From NCBI GenBank assembly GCA_030549495.1, contig JAUIRK010000689.1:1-64000 (forward strand): 64,000 nt of DNA, given 5' to 3'. Every line of letters begins with the position of its first letter. The stretch's first letter is position 1. The position numbers were made by a program, and so were the translations under genes. Under the pieces are notes generated by a model. The model saw only the letters and a program-made list of their open reading frames with translations. It was not told the DNA's origin and did no database searches. Origin of the DNA: Nectonema munidae (lineage: Eukaryota; Nematomorpha; Nectonematoida; Nectonematidae). This document shows positions 47,276 through 58,699 of the stretch, piece after piece.

Positions 47276-48156
47276 AAAATAGGTGTGGTTTTGTGGGTTT
47301 GTTTTTTAATTTAATTTAATTAAAATTTTTATTTTAAGCAACAAATCAAATTTTTAAAATGTTTTAATGAAACTTAACTTTTTGATTTTGCAGGATTTTT
47401 TTAAAAATTTAATTAAATGGGGCGTGAGTAGGGTCCTGGTTTTAAATTGAGGCTATCATCTTAAAATAGGAAAGAAAGATTCGATAACCTCAGTTTATAA
47501 GGAGGTCTTGGCAACTGTTCGATTGAAAAATGAGTGGATTGGATGTACACGTAGGATTTTTGCTTAGTTTGGATCAATCATTTTTATGTTTTGAAGAGGG
47601 AACTGCATAAGAATTTTGGAAAGAAATTAAATTATAACATTTGTGCGTGTGTGTCCAACTTTTACATTCAATATGATCTCTATATTATGCCCAAGTACAA
47701 CGATAAAGTTTTCCTATCCCTATTTTTTATGGTTTCGTTGTATAAGTGTTTAGTAAAGATTGTGCTAAGAAGAAGAAGTTCATTCGAGTATATATTGAAA
47801 GTACAACGTTAACATGGCTATATGATATGACGCGAATGTGAAAAAATGTATAGATTTTTATAAATAATAAGAGCAGAGAGAAACACTAATGAAAGTCACT
47901 AATCCAATCTATACCTAAATTTAAAATATACAAAAATTAAATAAAATTTTGGACTATAGTGAGTTTTGGCAATTTAACCTGAGATGGTTCATTTGCTATT
48001 GACTGTAATCTTTCATTCGTTTAATCAGTACAGGAAGCTTGAGCTTAATACTTGTTTTGTTGTGATTATTTTACAGGGTATATTGAAAATAGATGTTTAA
48101 TAGTTGTTACAGTATTGCTTCAGTTTATCAAATACTTTTATAAAAAGGAAATGATT
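47276..48156. other. gap, no feature seen
   Basis: AT-rich. A 73-residue frame from 47,591 has no recognisable motif and is not supported as a gene. Confidence 0.4.
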
Positions 48157-48294
48157 TTAACCCATTAAGTACCATAGAAATCAGACGATATTTAAAAAAA
48201 CGCAGACGATTTATATTCAAAGTCATTGAAAAAAGCAGACGAAGATGAAATTACTTATGTTCCCAAATGGGAACATTGGGACTTAATGGGTTAA
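48157..48294. mobile_element. piggyBac-type MITE, TTAA duplicated
   Basis: TTAA at 48,157-48,160 and 48,291-48,294 flank CCCATTAAGT and its perfect inverse ACTTAATGGG. The interior contains gcagacgat words and is about 99% identical over 70 bases to the reversed MITE at 33.9 kb, so the family moved fairly recently. Non-coding. Confidence 0.75.
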
Positions 48295-48480
48295 TTGGAA
48301 GGGCATCAACTTAACTGATTATAATAATATGTATAACAAGGAAATGATATAGAATAGAAGGAGGCATCATTAATTTTTTCCATAATTATTATCAAAAAAA
48401 TAAAAGTTGAAATAATTAAATATCAAATTTCGGACTTCATTTGGATATTTTTATATCAAATTTGTTGAATAAAACAGACA

Positions 48481-48739
48481 ACAGGAAACAACTATAGAAA
48501 TTAAAAAATAGAAGAATGAAAAATCGCTTTTGCCTCCCTTAGAGGTTAGAGCATTACTTGTTATAAATTGGTGTATAAGAATAAAGATGCAGATGACTTA
48601 AAATATTGAAAACTCAAAACGAAAATTCTAAATTAATATTTTTTTGGTTAAAAGTGCTTTTTTGCTTATGTATGGCGGCAAGGGAGGCAAAAGCGATTTT
48701 TCATTCTTCTATTTTTTACTTTCTATAGTTGTTTCCTGT
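48481..48739. mobile_element. foldback MITE with 61-bp TIRs
   Basis: The first 61 bases (acaggaaacaactatagaaa, then ttttgcctccctta) equal the reversed last 61 except at two positions. The spacer is about 137 bp. Such near-identical arms mean the element is young. No target duplication is obvious; it is non-coding and of unknown superfamily. Confidence 0.85.
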
Positions 48740-48829
48740 TATATTCTACAAATCATGGGAAGTTCATATGGAATTTCATTTTAATTATATTTCCTACATT
48801 TTTAATAAATTTGGAAAATATTGATTATA

Positions 48830-49345
48830 TAAACAAACTTCATTTTCCCAATATTCAAGAAAGAAGTGGTGTATATCATTAAGCAAAGAAATAGTTTCAT
48901 TCAAGAAAAAATCTCGCAAATATAATTGCTTCAACTTTTAAATCTAAAAAAATACTGGCACAGTTCTTTTTACTCCTGAACTCAAGAATATCATTCATAA
49001 AACGAGCATGAAGCTTTTCTTTAGAATGAAAGGTTCTATGTCCAAATTGACCTTCGAAAAATTAATTTATTAAACTGCAAAAAAATTATTTCTTATTTTG
49101 AATATAATTATTTCAAAAACATTGGATAAAATTTCTACTAGCAAAACAGCCCTCTAATTTCAATAGCAGAATCGTCATCACCTTTCTCATGCACTGGTTT
49201 AATTTTGTGCCATTTTGAGATGACTAGGATTTCTCTACATTTGTTAAAGACATGCATTCGAGGTTTACATATTAAAAGATGGGTATTTTTATTAATGAAG
49301 CAATTTTCAACTGTCAGATATAGTGAAACTCTTGTACATTTTCAA
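48830..49345 (-). mobile_element. LINE reverse transcriptase relic (minus)
   Basis: On the minus strand, ISKWHKIKPVHEKGDDDSAI (about 49,228-49,170) matches the W-K-x-A-x-V-x-P-I-H-K-K-G-D block of CR1/Jockey-type reverse transcriptases. It is followed by QFGHRTFHSKEKLHARFMND (about 49,050-48,990) and ASIFLDLKVEA, the equivalent of the first catalytic block. Stops and shifts separate the pieces. Confidence 0.6.
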
Positions 49346-49514
49346 AATATACTTCTGAACACCTTTAATGTAAAACATGTGACTTTCATTATTAACATTT
49401 GACTCAATAAAGGATGCTTTGAGTGATTTAAATTCCATTTAGTTTTGAAGATTCAACTAAAATTTTATATTGTTGGAAGTCAATTTAGTTTTGTTGATTT
49501 TTTATCTTACTTCA

Positions 49515-49520
49515 TTTATT
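49515..49520 (-). terminator. poly(A) signal of the small minus-strand gene
   Basis: AATAAA on the minus strand, about 80 bases beyond the stop at 49,601. The spacing suits a short 3' UTR. Confidence 0.4.
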
Positions 49521-49600
49521 ATTCTCATTATTTTTAAGAACATCACCAAATATCAACAATTTTCAATGTGTCAAAATTCCAGTTCATCTGATTTAAGTTG

Positions 49601-49852
49601 TCAAGTTCTGGAAAGTCCTTCTTCTATGAAAAAGGGATCGCATTCTTTACAAACACTATCATCAATATTTTCCAAATCTTCACATGAAAAAAGTTTCTTT
49701 TTAATTTTACTACTTTTGATCGGAGAGGGCTTAGAGTCTCTGGTAAACGGCTGACTTTGATATACAGCCAAGCGTCCATTAGATGTTGAACGCCTTTTTT
49801 TCAATTGCAAGAAATCAACAGTTCTTTGTGATGTGTTAACAATTATTTTCAT
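49601..49852 (-). CDS. small basic Ser-rich protein, unrecognised
   Basis: The 83-residue frame opens with ATG at 49,852 in a good arthropod context (acaaaATG), and an in-frame stop lies upstream. Its composition is unlike the AT-driven frames around it: a basic centre (LKKRRSTSNGRLAVYQSQPF), Ser/Pro text (DSKPSPIKSSKIKKK) that could carry proline-directed phosphorylation sites, then an acidic end with Cys (CEDLENIDDS, VCKECDPFF). No membrane segment. It has its own AATAAA. A strong acceptor (ctctctttcag, about 49,955-49,945 on this strand) lies upstream, so it may instead be the terminal exon of a longer gene. It is antisense to and just upstream of the exon at 50,305. I do not recognise the family. 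Confidence 0.4.
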   Translation of the reverse strand: MKIIVNTSQRTVDFLQLKKRRSTSNGRLAVYQSQPFTRDSKPSPIKSSKIKKKLFSCEDLENIDDSVCKECDPFFIEEGLSRT

Positions 49853-50304
49853 TTTGTAAGTGATAAAGAGACGTCAATTAACACAAGTGATAAGTGTAGT
49901 CTTTGGTGTACAGCTTCAGAAAGTTTGCCAAATCTGGCATCATTGCTTCTGAAAGAGAGCATAGTAAACCAGGTAGTCACTGAATTGTATTATAGTAGTT
50001 CAATACAAACATTTATTAGGTACACATCACATATGGCACTTAACATTTACTGTCATCATATAATTCTACCGGAAGGATAACTGCCTACCAAGTTTTGAAA
50101 AATAAAGATATTTTTACGCGGATTTAATAAAATAAACGTTACAAGTATGCGTATTATTCATGAAATTTTATCCTCGCGAAATTGAAGTACTTTATAGTAA
50201 CCTCTCCTATTAACATCCTGGCAATTTGTTCGTGATTGATTTCTTCTCAATCCAAGCTTTTTCATCTTTTTCTGTCTTTAATTTGAATTTTTATAACAAT
50301 TTAG

Positions 50305-53300
50305 GTATTAATCTAAAATATCTTAAAGACAAAGACGAAAATTTGATAAAACAAACAAAGACAGATGATTTCAGCATGTCAAATTTATCTTCTCAAAAAT
50401 TGAATGTACTATCTGAAAATTCACCTCCTTCTCAAATAAGTGCATCAGATCTGGAAGAAATTTACGCGTAAGAAAAATTAACATTATACAGTAGAGTGTA
50501 AATGTTTTCGACAACATCTAATATTTTTTTCTTTACAATCTTTTGATCGTTGAAATTTATTTATATTAAATTAATTCATTATAAATATCATCTTAAAATA
50601 ATTTCTCTTTCATTAATAAAAATTTCTGATTATTTTATCTTTTTATTCAAAATTATTAATTGTATATTTTATTTATTAAAAATTCCGTGCAAAAGTTTTC
50701 GGCAATTTGTTAACTTTTCAGGTAAAAATTTTTTTTTCAAATTTTGATATAAATTTTTATCATTGTTTTTTTCTAAAATTAATTTCTTTAAATGAGAATT
50801 GAGAAAAAAAGTTGTACTTCTTTCAATAAACAAAAGTCAAAGAGCATTTCAAAATTAATTAATATATCTAGAAGTAATATTTCTCAAATTTTATCAAAAT
50901 ATAAAAGTACAGGAACTGTAGCCAATAAACTCAAAAGGGGCCATCCTCAAAAATTATTGACAAGAGTTATCCAAAAATTAGTGAGAATGTCAAAGATTAA
51001 TCCTAATTTTTCTGCAAGACAATTAATGGAAGAGAATAATTTATCAAAACATATTTCAATTGATACAGTAAAAGGATTCCTTAGAAAAAATAACTTGAAC
51101 GGGCATTTAGCAGGTAAAAAATCAGCCTTGAATAAAGTTAAATTAAAAAAAGATTTGAGTAGTCAAAAGGAAAAATCATATGGGGCGTGTATGATTGGCA
51201 TAATGTACTTTTTAGTGATGAAACGAAGATTGAGTATGATTTTAATGCGCGGCAATGTGTTAGAAGGCCTAAAGGAAGGCGATTTGATAAACGTTATACC
51301 GTAAAAACGTTCGAACACGAAGAAAAAGTTTGATGCTTTGGGTATTTATGAAAAGTGATGGTAGAAGAAAGTTGTTAAAATTGATGCAACACTCACTAGT
51401 ATAAAATACAACGAATTAATTAAAACGAATCACTCGCCAATATAAATTGTATTGGTAATACATTTCAGCATGATGGCGCTCCTTGCCATACGTCTTCTTT
51501 GACTCAGCAACTTTTAAATAGAAATTCTGTCTATCTTTTAATAAACTGGCCACCTCAAAGCCCTGATCTTAATATAATTGAACAAATGAGGGTCGAGCCA
51601 AAAAGAAAAGTTCATCTAAGGAACCCGAGAAGCCTTGAAGAGTTATGGGAATATCCAAAGCAGGAATGGGAATTGATTTCAGATGAATAATATAAAAAGA
51701 ATCTATATAGCTCTCTTTCAAGAAGAATTGATACAATTATTTGGGCTAAAGGAAATCAGACAAATTATTGGAAAGAAGGTATAAATATTGTCAAAGTAAA
51801 AATTTTATATAAAAAAATAACTTTTGTATTTTGTACATTTTATTTTTTAATGAAAACAAATGGCCAAAAACGTTTGGACGGAATTTTTAATAGATAAAAT
51901 ATACAAATAATATTTGAATAAATTAAAAAAGAAAATAATCAGAAATTTTTATCAATTAAAAAAGAATTATTTTAAGAATGTATTTATAGTGAATTAATTT
52001 AATATAATTAAATTTCAAAGATCAAAAAATTCTAAAGAAAAAAATTAGCTGTGTCCAAAAACATTTGCACTTTCTGTATATTTTTTATTCCTTTTTTTTC
52101 ATTATGTGGAAAGCCAAATATAGCGCTATCATATTTTTGTCATCTAATTTTTTTGCTTATTTGAAAGAAAAATTAACTGTAGTTGTTCGTAGTAGTTATT
52201 GTTTACATTTTTGAACTCTACGCTGATCGTATTTTGAGGAATAATCTCATATGATATTCTATTGATATTCCTGATGAGTAAAATTAACTTCTAATCAATA
52301 TTTTAACTTTTTAAGCATATAGGAATATTGTTTCATAGATTATTCTATGAATCTGAGTAAAATTAATTTAAATTAGGAACAGAAAGAGCTATGCTAAGAA
52401 AGATGTGTGGAGTAAAAAGAGGAACGAAAGTTAATACTGGTCTCATGGATAAATTTGGCATAGATGTTGTTCAATTTGTAAGAAGAAATAGTTTGAGATG
52501 GTTTGGCCATTTTATACCAAGAGACAATGATGAACCAATTGAACAAGCATGGAATTTTGAAATTAGTTGTAAGAGAACTAAAGGATGTCCAAATGTAGCT
52601 TGGAAGGAAAAGCAAATGAAAGAAATTCGAAGGCTTGGGATGGAAGAAGTGGAGACGAATTTTGTCAATTGGTGCGACAGTCAGAAACCCATTTCGAAAG
52701 AGAGAATTTAACTGACTTAAATAAATGATGAGATGTGATGATGATGATGATGATTTGATTTTAGCTCTCTTGAAGGAGTGGAAACTAAAGAAGAAGTTAG
52801 TTTATGTTGAAGAAGAAAAATCTTTGTCAGCCCCTGATGTAACACAGTTTTTCTGAGAGCCTCAATAGTCTTCAAGAGGTAGAGCTCAAACAAGGAATTT
52901 TAGAAACGTTTATTCCCGCACAAGTGGACCATCCAATGAAGCGAAAAACTTGAAAGAAATTGAAAAAATCGTTGACTTGTTTTTCTCCCTTAGTTTTTCG
53001 TGTTTTTGAAATGACACAAAAAAGGCGGATGAAAATTACAAGTAATCTAGTTGTTCTATTTCTATTTCTAAAATATGAAGGAATTTGTAAAGGGCTTAAG
53101 TAAATATATATTTGATCTAAAATGGCAGCTCCCAAGTGGCTGGAGTTAAAAATATGTTATGAGCGATTTGCTATATCGGATGTGTCTTAAATTAAATGTC
53201 TAGCCTATGTCTTAAAGGCATTGTATTATGGTTCCATATTGAATAAGGAGGGTGCACCCATTTTACGAGGAAAAACCACCTAAAAATAAATGATGATGAT

Positions 53301-55402
53301 TACGATATTGGATGTCTAATTTTTTTGGGGCGAGCAAAAGACTAAAGAATTGCAGCGAAAGTTCTTTTTGCTAAGGATAAGTTCCCTTTTTGCGCGCTGC
53401 AATCGAAGGAAGAATGTTTTTTATTTATAACGATTTTTATCCGTTTTTTAATGACATTAGAAGTGGAAATGATCTAGACAAAATATCAGCTTTAGGTACA
53501 TTCATAATAATTTTTTTCGAAAAATGCCATAAATTCTGGACCCCACTTGATGCAGTAACCATAGATGAACAGTTAATGAAGTTTTGTGGTGGGTGTTTGC
53601 GACCCTAAAAAACCTGTACATTACGTAATCAAAGTTTACCATCTAAATGATTCTAGTACATTTTACGTTTTATTTCAAATTTTTAATATTTTTTTTTATA
53701 TGCTTCATAAATACTTTCTTCCAGTATATCCTACAAATCGCTTATCGGTAACTTGCTTATCTGTGCAACTACACCTCAAATATTGATTGACACTTTTCGA
53801 CATAGATCGCTCATCACCTTGAAAGTCCTGTCAAAAGATGCAGCATAAAATAATATATGTTTTAGTTGAGGGAAGCCTTAGATTAAAAGACAGAAAGGAT
53901 TAAATAATCTTGCAGACTATTATATGATATATGCTTAAGTCTGTTCTAAAACTGCACTTCAACTTTTTTGTAGGTTCGTGATTCGATGCTGTATCTATTA
54001 CATGGTAGTACCGTCTCTAGTTTCTACATCATGACATTGATATGCTGGTGTATGCGAACACCATTCCTTTTATAAAAGTGTGACCCCCTTTTCCAAATTT
54101 CGAATACTCTATCTTTTGGAACAGTATAAAAACTGGCTGGAATAAAGAAAAGGAAATGCTCGGAACTGTAGGATGGTTACCAGGCCCCTAGAGCGCTGCG
54201 TATCACTCGATAGGAACTCAAGCACGGTTGAATTAGGGAGCTATTCGCGTTTTGTGAAAAATATGAAGAGAAAAAATAGAAAGTATATCGGGATAATTTG
54301 CTTTCAGATGTAAGGATTCCAGCTTTGTGAATTGGAGAATTTCATTACCAATATTTGTATTTGAATCGAATATGTCTTTAATGAATTAAGAAAATAATAG
54401 GAGAAAATGGACAAGGTGTACTCTTGAGGTACACCAGAAGAAACTGTTGATTTAAATGACTTTAAATTTTTGATTGAAACTGTTGAATTCTACTAAATAA
54501 GTAGTGAATAAAAAAACTCAATGTTTCAGTTTCGAATCCATGAAAACTTCTAGAACCTAGATAATTCACAATCTGATAGTGTAATATTTTTTCATTAACT
54601 TTTGAAATTGAACAAATTATCGATATTCGCAGAATAGCTTTTTATATCATGGCGATCACCTCTCCTGAATACTGGAACAACTTTAGTTTTTTTGAAAATT
54701 TTAGTTAAACACCATTTAAAACCAACAAACAAGACACTGCAAATAGAATTTTTAATAAATCACTATTTTTTATAGCATTAAAGATATTTGTATTTTGAAG
54801 TGACATTATCAGTAGTATTTATATTTTTGCTCCAAGATAAAAATGGAAATTTGATTCAAAGCTTTGCTTTTTTTTTATATCTGTGCATTAAACATCATCA
54901 TAATGTACGCGAACAATTGTGGCTAGTCATGTAAGAAAATCTGCCCAATTGTCTTTCTTTTCGGTTTTATAAAATTTACAATAAGATTAGCCTTAAAAAA
55001 TATATGTAATTATATTTAGAAAAAATATGAAGATATAAAAAAATAAAACGTATAGTATTCAATAATTTACTTCTCTCACGCTGTATACCCTTTTCTCTTT
55101 CATTAAATTGAGATTTATATCCATCTTTCCAGAATTTATAATATTTGTGATATTATTGTATTTCCTGGGAATTTGTTCTCTCGATGAGAAGATCCTATAT
55201 ATAGAAGCAGTTACGTTTACTTTTTTGTTGCAGGAATGAAACATTCATCTCTCTAAGCATACTCAATCAATTACCAAAGGAATGTCCTAAAGCGCGAACA
55301 AAAATCTGGGTTAAAAGTGTTACTAGCATCCTTGAAAATCTTGATGGCGAAGACATTGCTGAATGTTCAGTGGAAGATCCCGGCTCTTCTTTTGCCTCTT
55401 AA
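50305..55402 (+). CDS. 3' part of an unrecognised gene, two terminal exons, BESS-like end
   Basis: Exon 50,305-50,467 follows a strong pyrimidine tract and ends in TAC GC|gtaaga. Exon 55,234-55,402 follows gttgcag and completes the codon (GC|G). Text: KYLKDKDENLIKQTKTDDFS, a Ser-rich stretch (SENSPPSQISASDLEEIYA), then NETFISLSILNQLPKECPKA and KIWVKSVTSILENLD, a helical block that resembles a BESS motif. The acidic end is CSVEDPGSSFAS. The stop TAA overlaps AATAAA (55,401-55,406). The 5' exons, which must end in phase 1, were not found. TOPORS exon 7 offers no suitable donor, so either another exon lies between or this is a separate gene. The intron holds a Tc1 element, two LINE relics and a piggyBac relic. 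Confidence 0.5.
50489..52076 (+). mobile_element. Tc1-type element with IR/DR ends, decayed transposase
   Basis: TA at 50,487-50,488 and 52,077-52,078 flank CAGTAGAGTGTAAATGTTTT and, reversed, CAGAAAGTGCAAATGTTTTT. A second pair of related repeats lies inside (50,681-50,708, and 51,862-51,889 reversed: attccgtgcaaaagttttcg / aattccgtccaaacgttttt), giving the IR/DR layout. The transposase starts at 50,792 with paired helix-turn-helix text (ISKLINISRSNISQILSKY, then KRGHPQKL). Catalytic blocks: LFSDETK (about 51,209), QHDGAPCHTS (about 51,466), NWPPQSPDLNIIE (to about 51,582). Counting from QHD, 35 residues separate the second Asp from the Glu. Frameshifts after 51,170 and a stop at 51,688 inactivate it. 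Confidence 0.85.
52375..52765 (+). mobile_element. LINE C-terminal fragment with TGA repeat tail
   Basis: MLRKMCGVKRGTKVNTGLM, FVRRNSLRWFGHF, TKGCPNVAWKEKQ and the final W-C-D segment are the C-terminal region of non-LTR polymerases whose products end RW.GH...G.R..W. The frame is open to its stop at 52,709-52,711. The element then ends in (ATG)n at 52,725-52,755. It is 5'-truncated. Confidence 0.7.
53290..53665 (+). mobile_element. piggyBac transposase fragment
   Basis: CAAIEGRMFFIYNDFYPF (from 53,397) leads into NDIRSGNDLDKISALGTF and DAVTIDEQLMKFCGGC (53,550-53,600). This matches the piggyBac core block ending in VTIDEQL..F.G.C, which contains a catalytic Asp. It is truncated on both sides. 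Confidence 0.7.
53670..54295. other. intron spacer, no feature seen
   Basis: AT-rich except for a patch at 54,150-54,250 (cctagagcgctgcgtatcac) that has no recognisable identity. Confidence 0.35.
54300..54800 (-). mobile_element. LINE reverse transcriptase relic (minus)
   Basis: On the minus strand, IFKKTKVVPVFRRGDRHDI (about 54,705-54,650) is the K-x-V/A-x-V-x-P-V-F-K-K-G-D block, and VSSGVPQEYTLS (about 54,450-54,415) is the SGVPQGS-type block. The catalytic stretch between them is deleted. It is a different copy from that at 48.8-49.3 kb. Confidence 0.55.
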
Positions 55403-55584
55403 TAAATTACTCTACACGTCAATACATTCAACGATATAAATTTAAATATACTACTTTAAGACAAATCCCCAAATAACATTTCTTCAATTGTATTTTTTCT
55501 TTCTAATGGCTATATCGCTTCTATTTGATAAGCTATAATAAGCAGAATCGTAAAGCATAAAGGTTTCACCTAAAATTTTATCGA

Positions 55585-55665
55585 ACTACAGTCAAACGTG
55601 TGTTACGAGATCAAAATTGATTTTTGCGAACGAGTGATCGCTTAATTGAAGTGGATTGAGCTGAA
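55585..55665. repeat. possible pogo/Tigger terminus
   Basis: acagtcaaacgtgtgttacg, then cgaacgagtgatcgcttaat, recalls pogo-type ends (compare 20,211-20,290). No transposase or partner end is nearby. Confidence 0.25.
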
Positions 55666-55669
55666 AAAA

Positions 55670-57245
55670 GATTACGGTAGTATCATTTACTATGTTCATA
55701 TTAGAATTTTGGACAGTACAGTTTACCAATTAAGTTAGTAAGTGATACAACCTACATTTTCAGTGTTACTATTTCTCCATTTGAATTTAAAACATCTGTG
55801 TATGACAACGTTTCATTATCCATCCTTCCATCTGCTCCAATGAATATCGAACTTTTCAAATCTGCTTCATGCTTTTTCCAGTTTTTCATTTTATCCTTCT
55901 TTTTTCCCTGTCTTTTTTTGATTTATCAATTAAAATTTGATTAACGATATTAGTGCTGGGCTAAAATTGTTCGCTCTAGTACTGGGCTGGCGTAAAGTGA
56001 CCCCCCTTCTTTTTCTCAGATATTAATAAGCTTTTATAAATATCAAACCTGTCAAAAAATTGATTTATATTGGACAACTCATGTCGGAATTAAAATTTTT
56101 ATTGAACTAATTACAAAAAAAATTTTATGCATATATACCATTTTCAAGTATACCCTTTTTATGGTGATGCTTATTTTTTTTTATCAAAATCAATTAAATG
56201 TGTCAAAAAATAGATTAAACCAGTAAATCATTATCAAATATATAGACTTCAAAATAAATTCCTCAGCATTATTTCTTCTATACTTTATACAGTATGTAAT
56301 TTTGCTATTCATTCTATCATGTTCCTTTCTTGGTAGCTCTTTTTTAATTAAAAATTTATTTTGTGCAATCTGTGTTCGAAAATTTTTTCTAAGAATTTAT
56401 TTTGAAAAGATTATTCCCACTCTCAAAGCATTCTGATTAAAGAATTCAAAAGTTTTTTTCTGATCAAATCATTCGTGATGTCTATTATTCAATTACAAAA
56501 AGATTTCCACCTCTCGCTTTCACGCAAAAGGAAAAATATGGACATATTCAATTTAAATTTAAAATTATCTTGATAGTGACTAAATCTCCACATATTGGCA
56601 TCTGAGACAGTTTTGATAACTCTGACCTATTCAAATTTTCAGATTTCCTACCCATCTTAGCGAATTCATAATTGTATTCTTAGCTGATAAGCTATAGATT
56701 TAAAATTTTTCATTTCCAAAAGAAGAACTTCTTTTTCTTTGAAGCACACAATATTAGATCATTACACCACTTCCTAGTTCATTGGAACATGGTAGATCTT
56801 TCATTTAGTCAACTTCTTTTTTTTTAATTATTTCTTTTTATCACATGTTCTCTTTTCAATTAATTTTCAGGTTGCTTCCTTCTCTCATACTTCAAAAGAA
56901 TTTTATTTTTTTAACAATTATTTCATTACCATGATTGAAGAAAACATATTCCAAAATATATAAAAAAAATTATTACTATAAAATATATAACAATTTTTGT
57001 AAACAATTTTATAGAATTGATTTTTAGGCATACATTACTAATTTAATTGACACTTCCAGATATTTTTTAATCGTGTTAGCCAAACATGGAGTAGAGAAAT
57101 AAAATAAGCATAGTCTATTTAGTATAAAAACAGATATTTTATTTGAAATTTTGAAAAAAAAATTTGAGACAGTTTTTAGACGTAAACCGCGAATCTGATT
57201 GAAGCTTTTAGATATTTTGAAACCCTATAAATGCCAAAACTGAGG
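55670..57245. other. gap, no feature seen
   Basis: Pyrimidine-biased AT-rich DNA. No coding block or repeat boundary was recognised. Confidence 0.4.
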
Positions 57246-57249
57246 GAAA

Positions 57250-58150
57250 ATTTCAAATCAAGCAAAGGAGCAAGACAATTTTTGAAGAGACGAAAAATAT
57301 CTCCTCGGATGGCCTCAATGTCACACGTAGGTGTCTTCAAAAAACTGTAAGAATCTGGTGAAAAGTTTATATCCCTGAGATCAGAATCTTTTTCTTCCGA
57401 ACTATCATTAATGAAATGTCAGAAGTATAAACAAATGAAGTGATCTTTTTCTTTGTTTCTTGATACAACTTTACTTTGATAAAATTCTTCTGGTCTATAT
57501 TTTTTGAAGTATTATACCTCGCTTTTCCCATTCTCTTTTCTTCCTTCTGTCATCCTTTTGAGACAATGTCTTCATATAGCTTGTGTTTTTCAGCTACAAC
57601 ATTTTTATTTGTCGTCTTTTCAGCTGATTTATACTCTCTTTTTAATTTTTTTTGTGTTTACTTTATCCATCTCTAACGTAAATACTTTCTTCATCTTAAA
57701 CATTCATTCCACAACCAGATTTCCTTAGCAGATTTGCATTTCATCATGCTTCTCTAACAATTCCTCTCCACGTTTTCTCAAACCTTCTGTCACTATTTCT
57801 AACTCATATTTCCCTTCTGAGATTCTTTCCTCTGCATAAATGGCCGTTTAAATCGCAATTTTGTTTCTGCTTTTGCAGTGTTCCACTTTGTCTTTACTAC
57901 TCCAGTTGTGAAATGTTTAATTATTCTCGTTTTCAAAGTATACTTACAAAGCACCAACAGTTTGCTTTCGTTGACCACTTTCAAGTATTTTACTCATTAC
58001 AAAGTGAAATAAATTTTTCCATGCTTGTTTCACACACCTATGCCTCCCTTACAATGGTAGCTTTTCTTTCAGAATTTTTACTTCTTACGTGGCCATTAAA
58101 GTTCTATCCAAATCCATAAATTTTCACCATTTGCAAAAGTCGTCAGATTA
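57250..58150 (-). mobile_element. LINE relic (minus), linker region before the reverse transcriptase
   Basis: On the minus strand, WNTAKAETKLRFKRPFMQRK (about 57,885-57,825) is followed by KNVVAEKHKLYEDIVSK (about 57,605-57,555) and GKARYNT, then a K-x-F-I-K-V-K block. This pattern (basic helices, then VYE/LYEDI, then K-D-I..I-K) is the segment between endonuclease and reverse transcriptase in non-LTR elements. Decay is heavy. The T-rich hydrophobic plus-strand frames over it are shadows. Confidence 0.35.
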
Positions 58151-58699
58151 TCTTTCCACAATATGGTTTTTCATATATAAAACTATAACTAAAATAAAAG
58201 AAAAGATAAAAAAACAAAATTAAACAATCACGAAATAAAATTGAAGTTTTCTTATACTACCCTGAAAACAAAATATGCCTGTAGATTTCTTTTTACGGGT
58301 CTACATCTCTAGAATCCACTTAAAGAAATCAAAATCTCTCTTTGCTGGCCTGGTGTCAGAAGGTGAGCTCACTTTGTAAAAATCACTAATTTTCCTTATT
58401 CGAATCAAGGTGTGAAAAAAGTTTGTATAAAATATCAAACTGAAGCCACAGTCCTATCGTTCATATCTTTAACACATAATAAAAGCCAATCAAGCGTGAG
58501 ATAGGTTATAAATAGACTTTAAAGTCCCTCTCGAATGCAACACTAGACAAAAGAACGTTTAGATAGTGGTCGATTCTAGTACTCTCGTTACCCTTTTGCG
58601 ACTCTTTAGTGAGAAAGGAAAAGTAGTTCCTTTGTTTTTAGGAGTAACAGGACCCGAGATGGAAAATTTCTTTATTAAAACTTTTTGGCAGGAGGCTTA

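Noticed and set aside
49470-49754. Plus-strand 94-residue frame
   Set aside because: It overlaps the minus-strand 83-residue frame, which has the better start context, composition and poly(A) signal.
44266-50467. Direct splice from TOPORS exon 7 to the exon at 50,305
   Set aside because: The good donor in exon 7 (44,437) is phase 0, while the 50,305 exon needs phase 1. A missing exon or a separate gene is required.
57476-57728. Hydrophobic plus-strand frames suggesting a membrane protein
   Set aside because: They are T-rich reverse shadows of an A-rich LINE relic on the minus strand.
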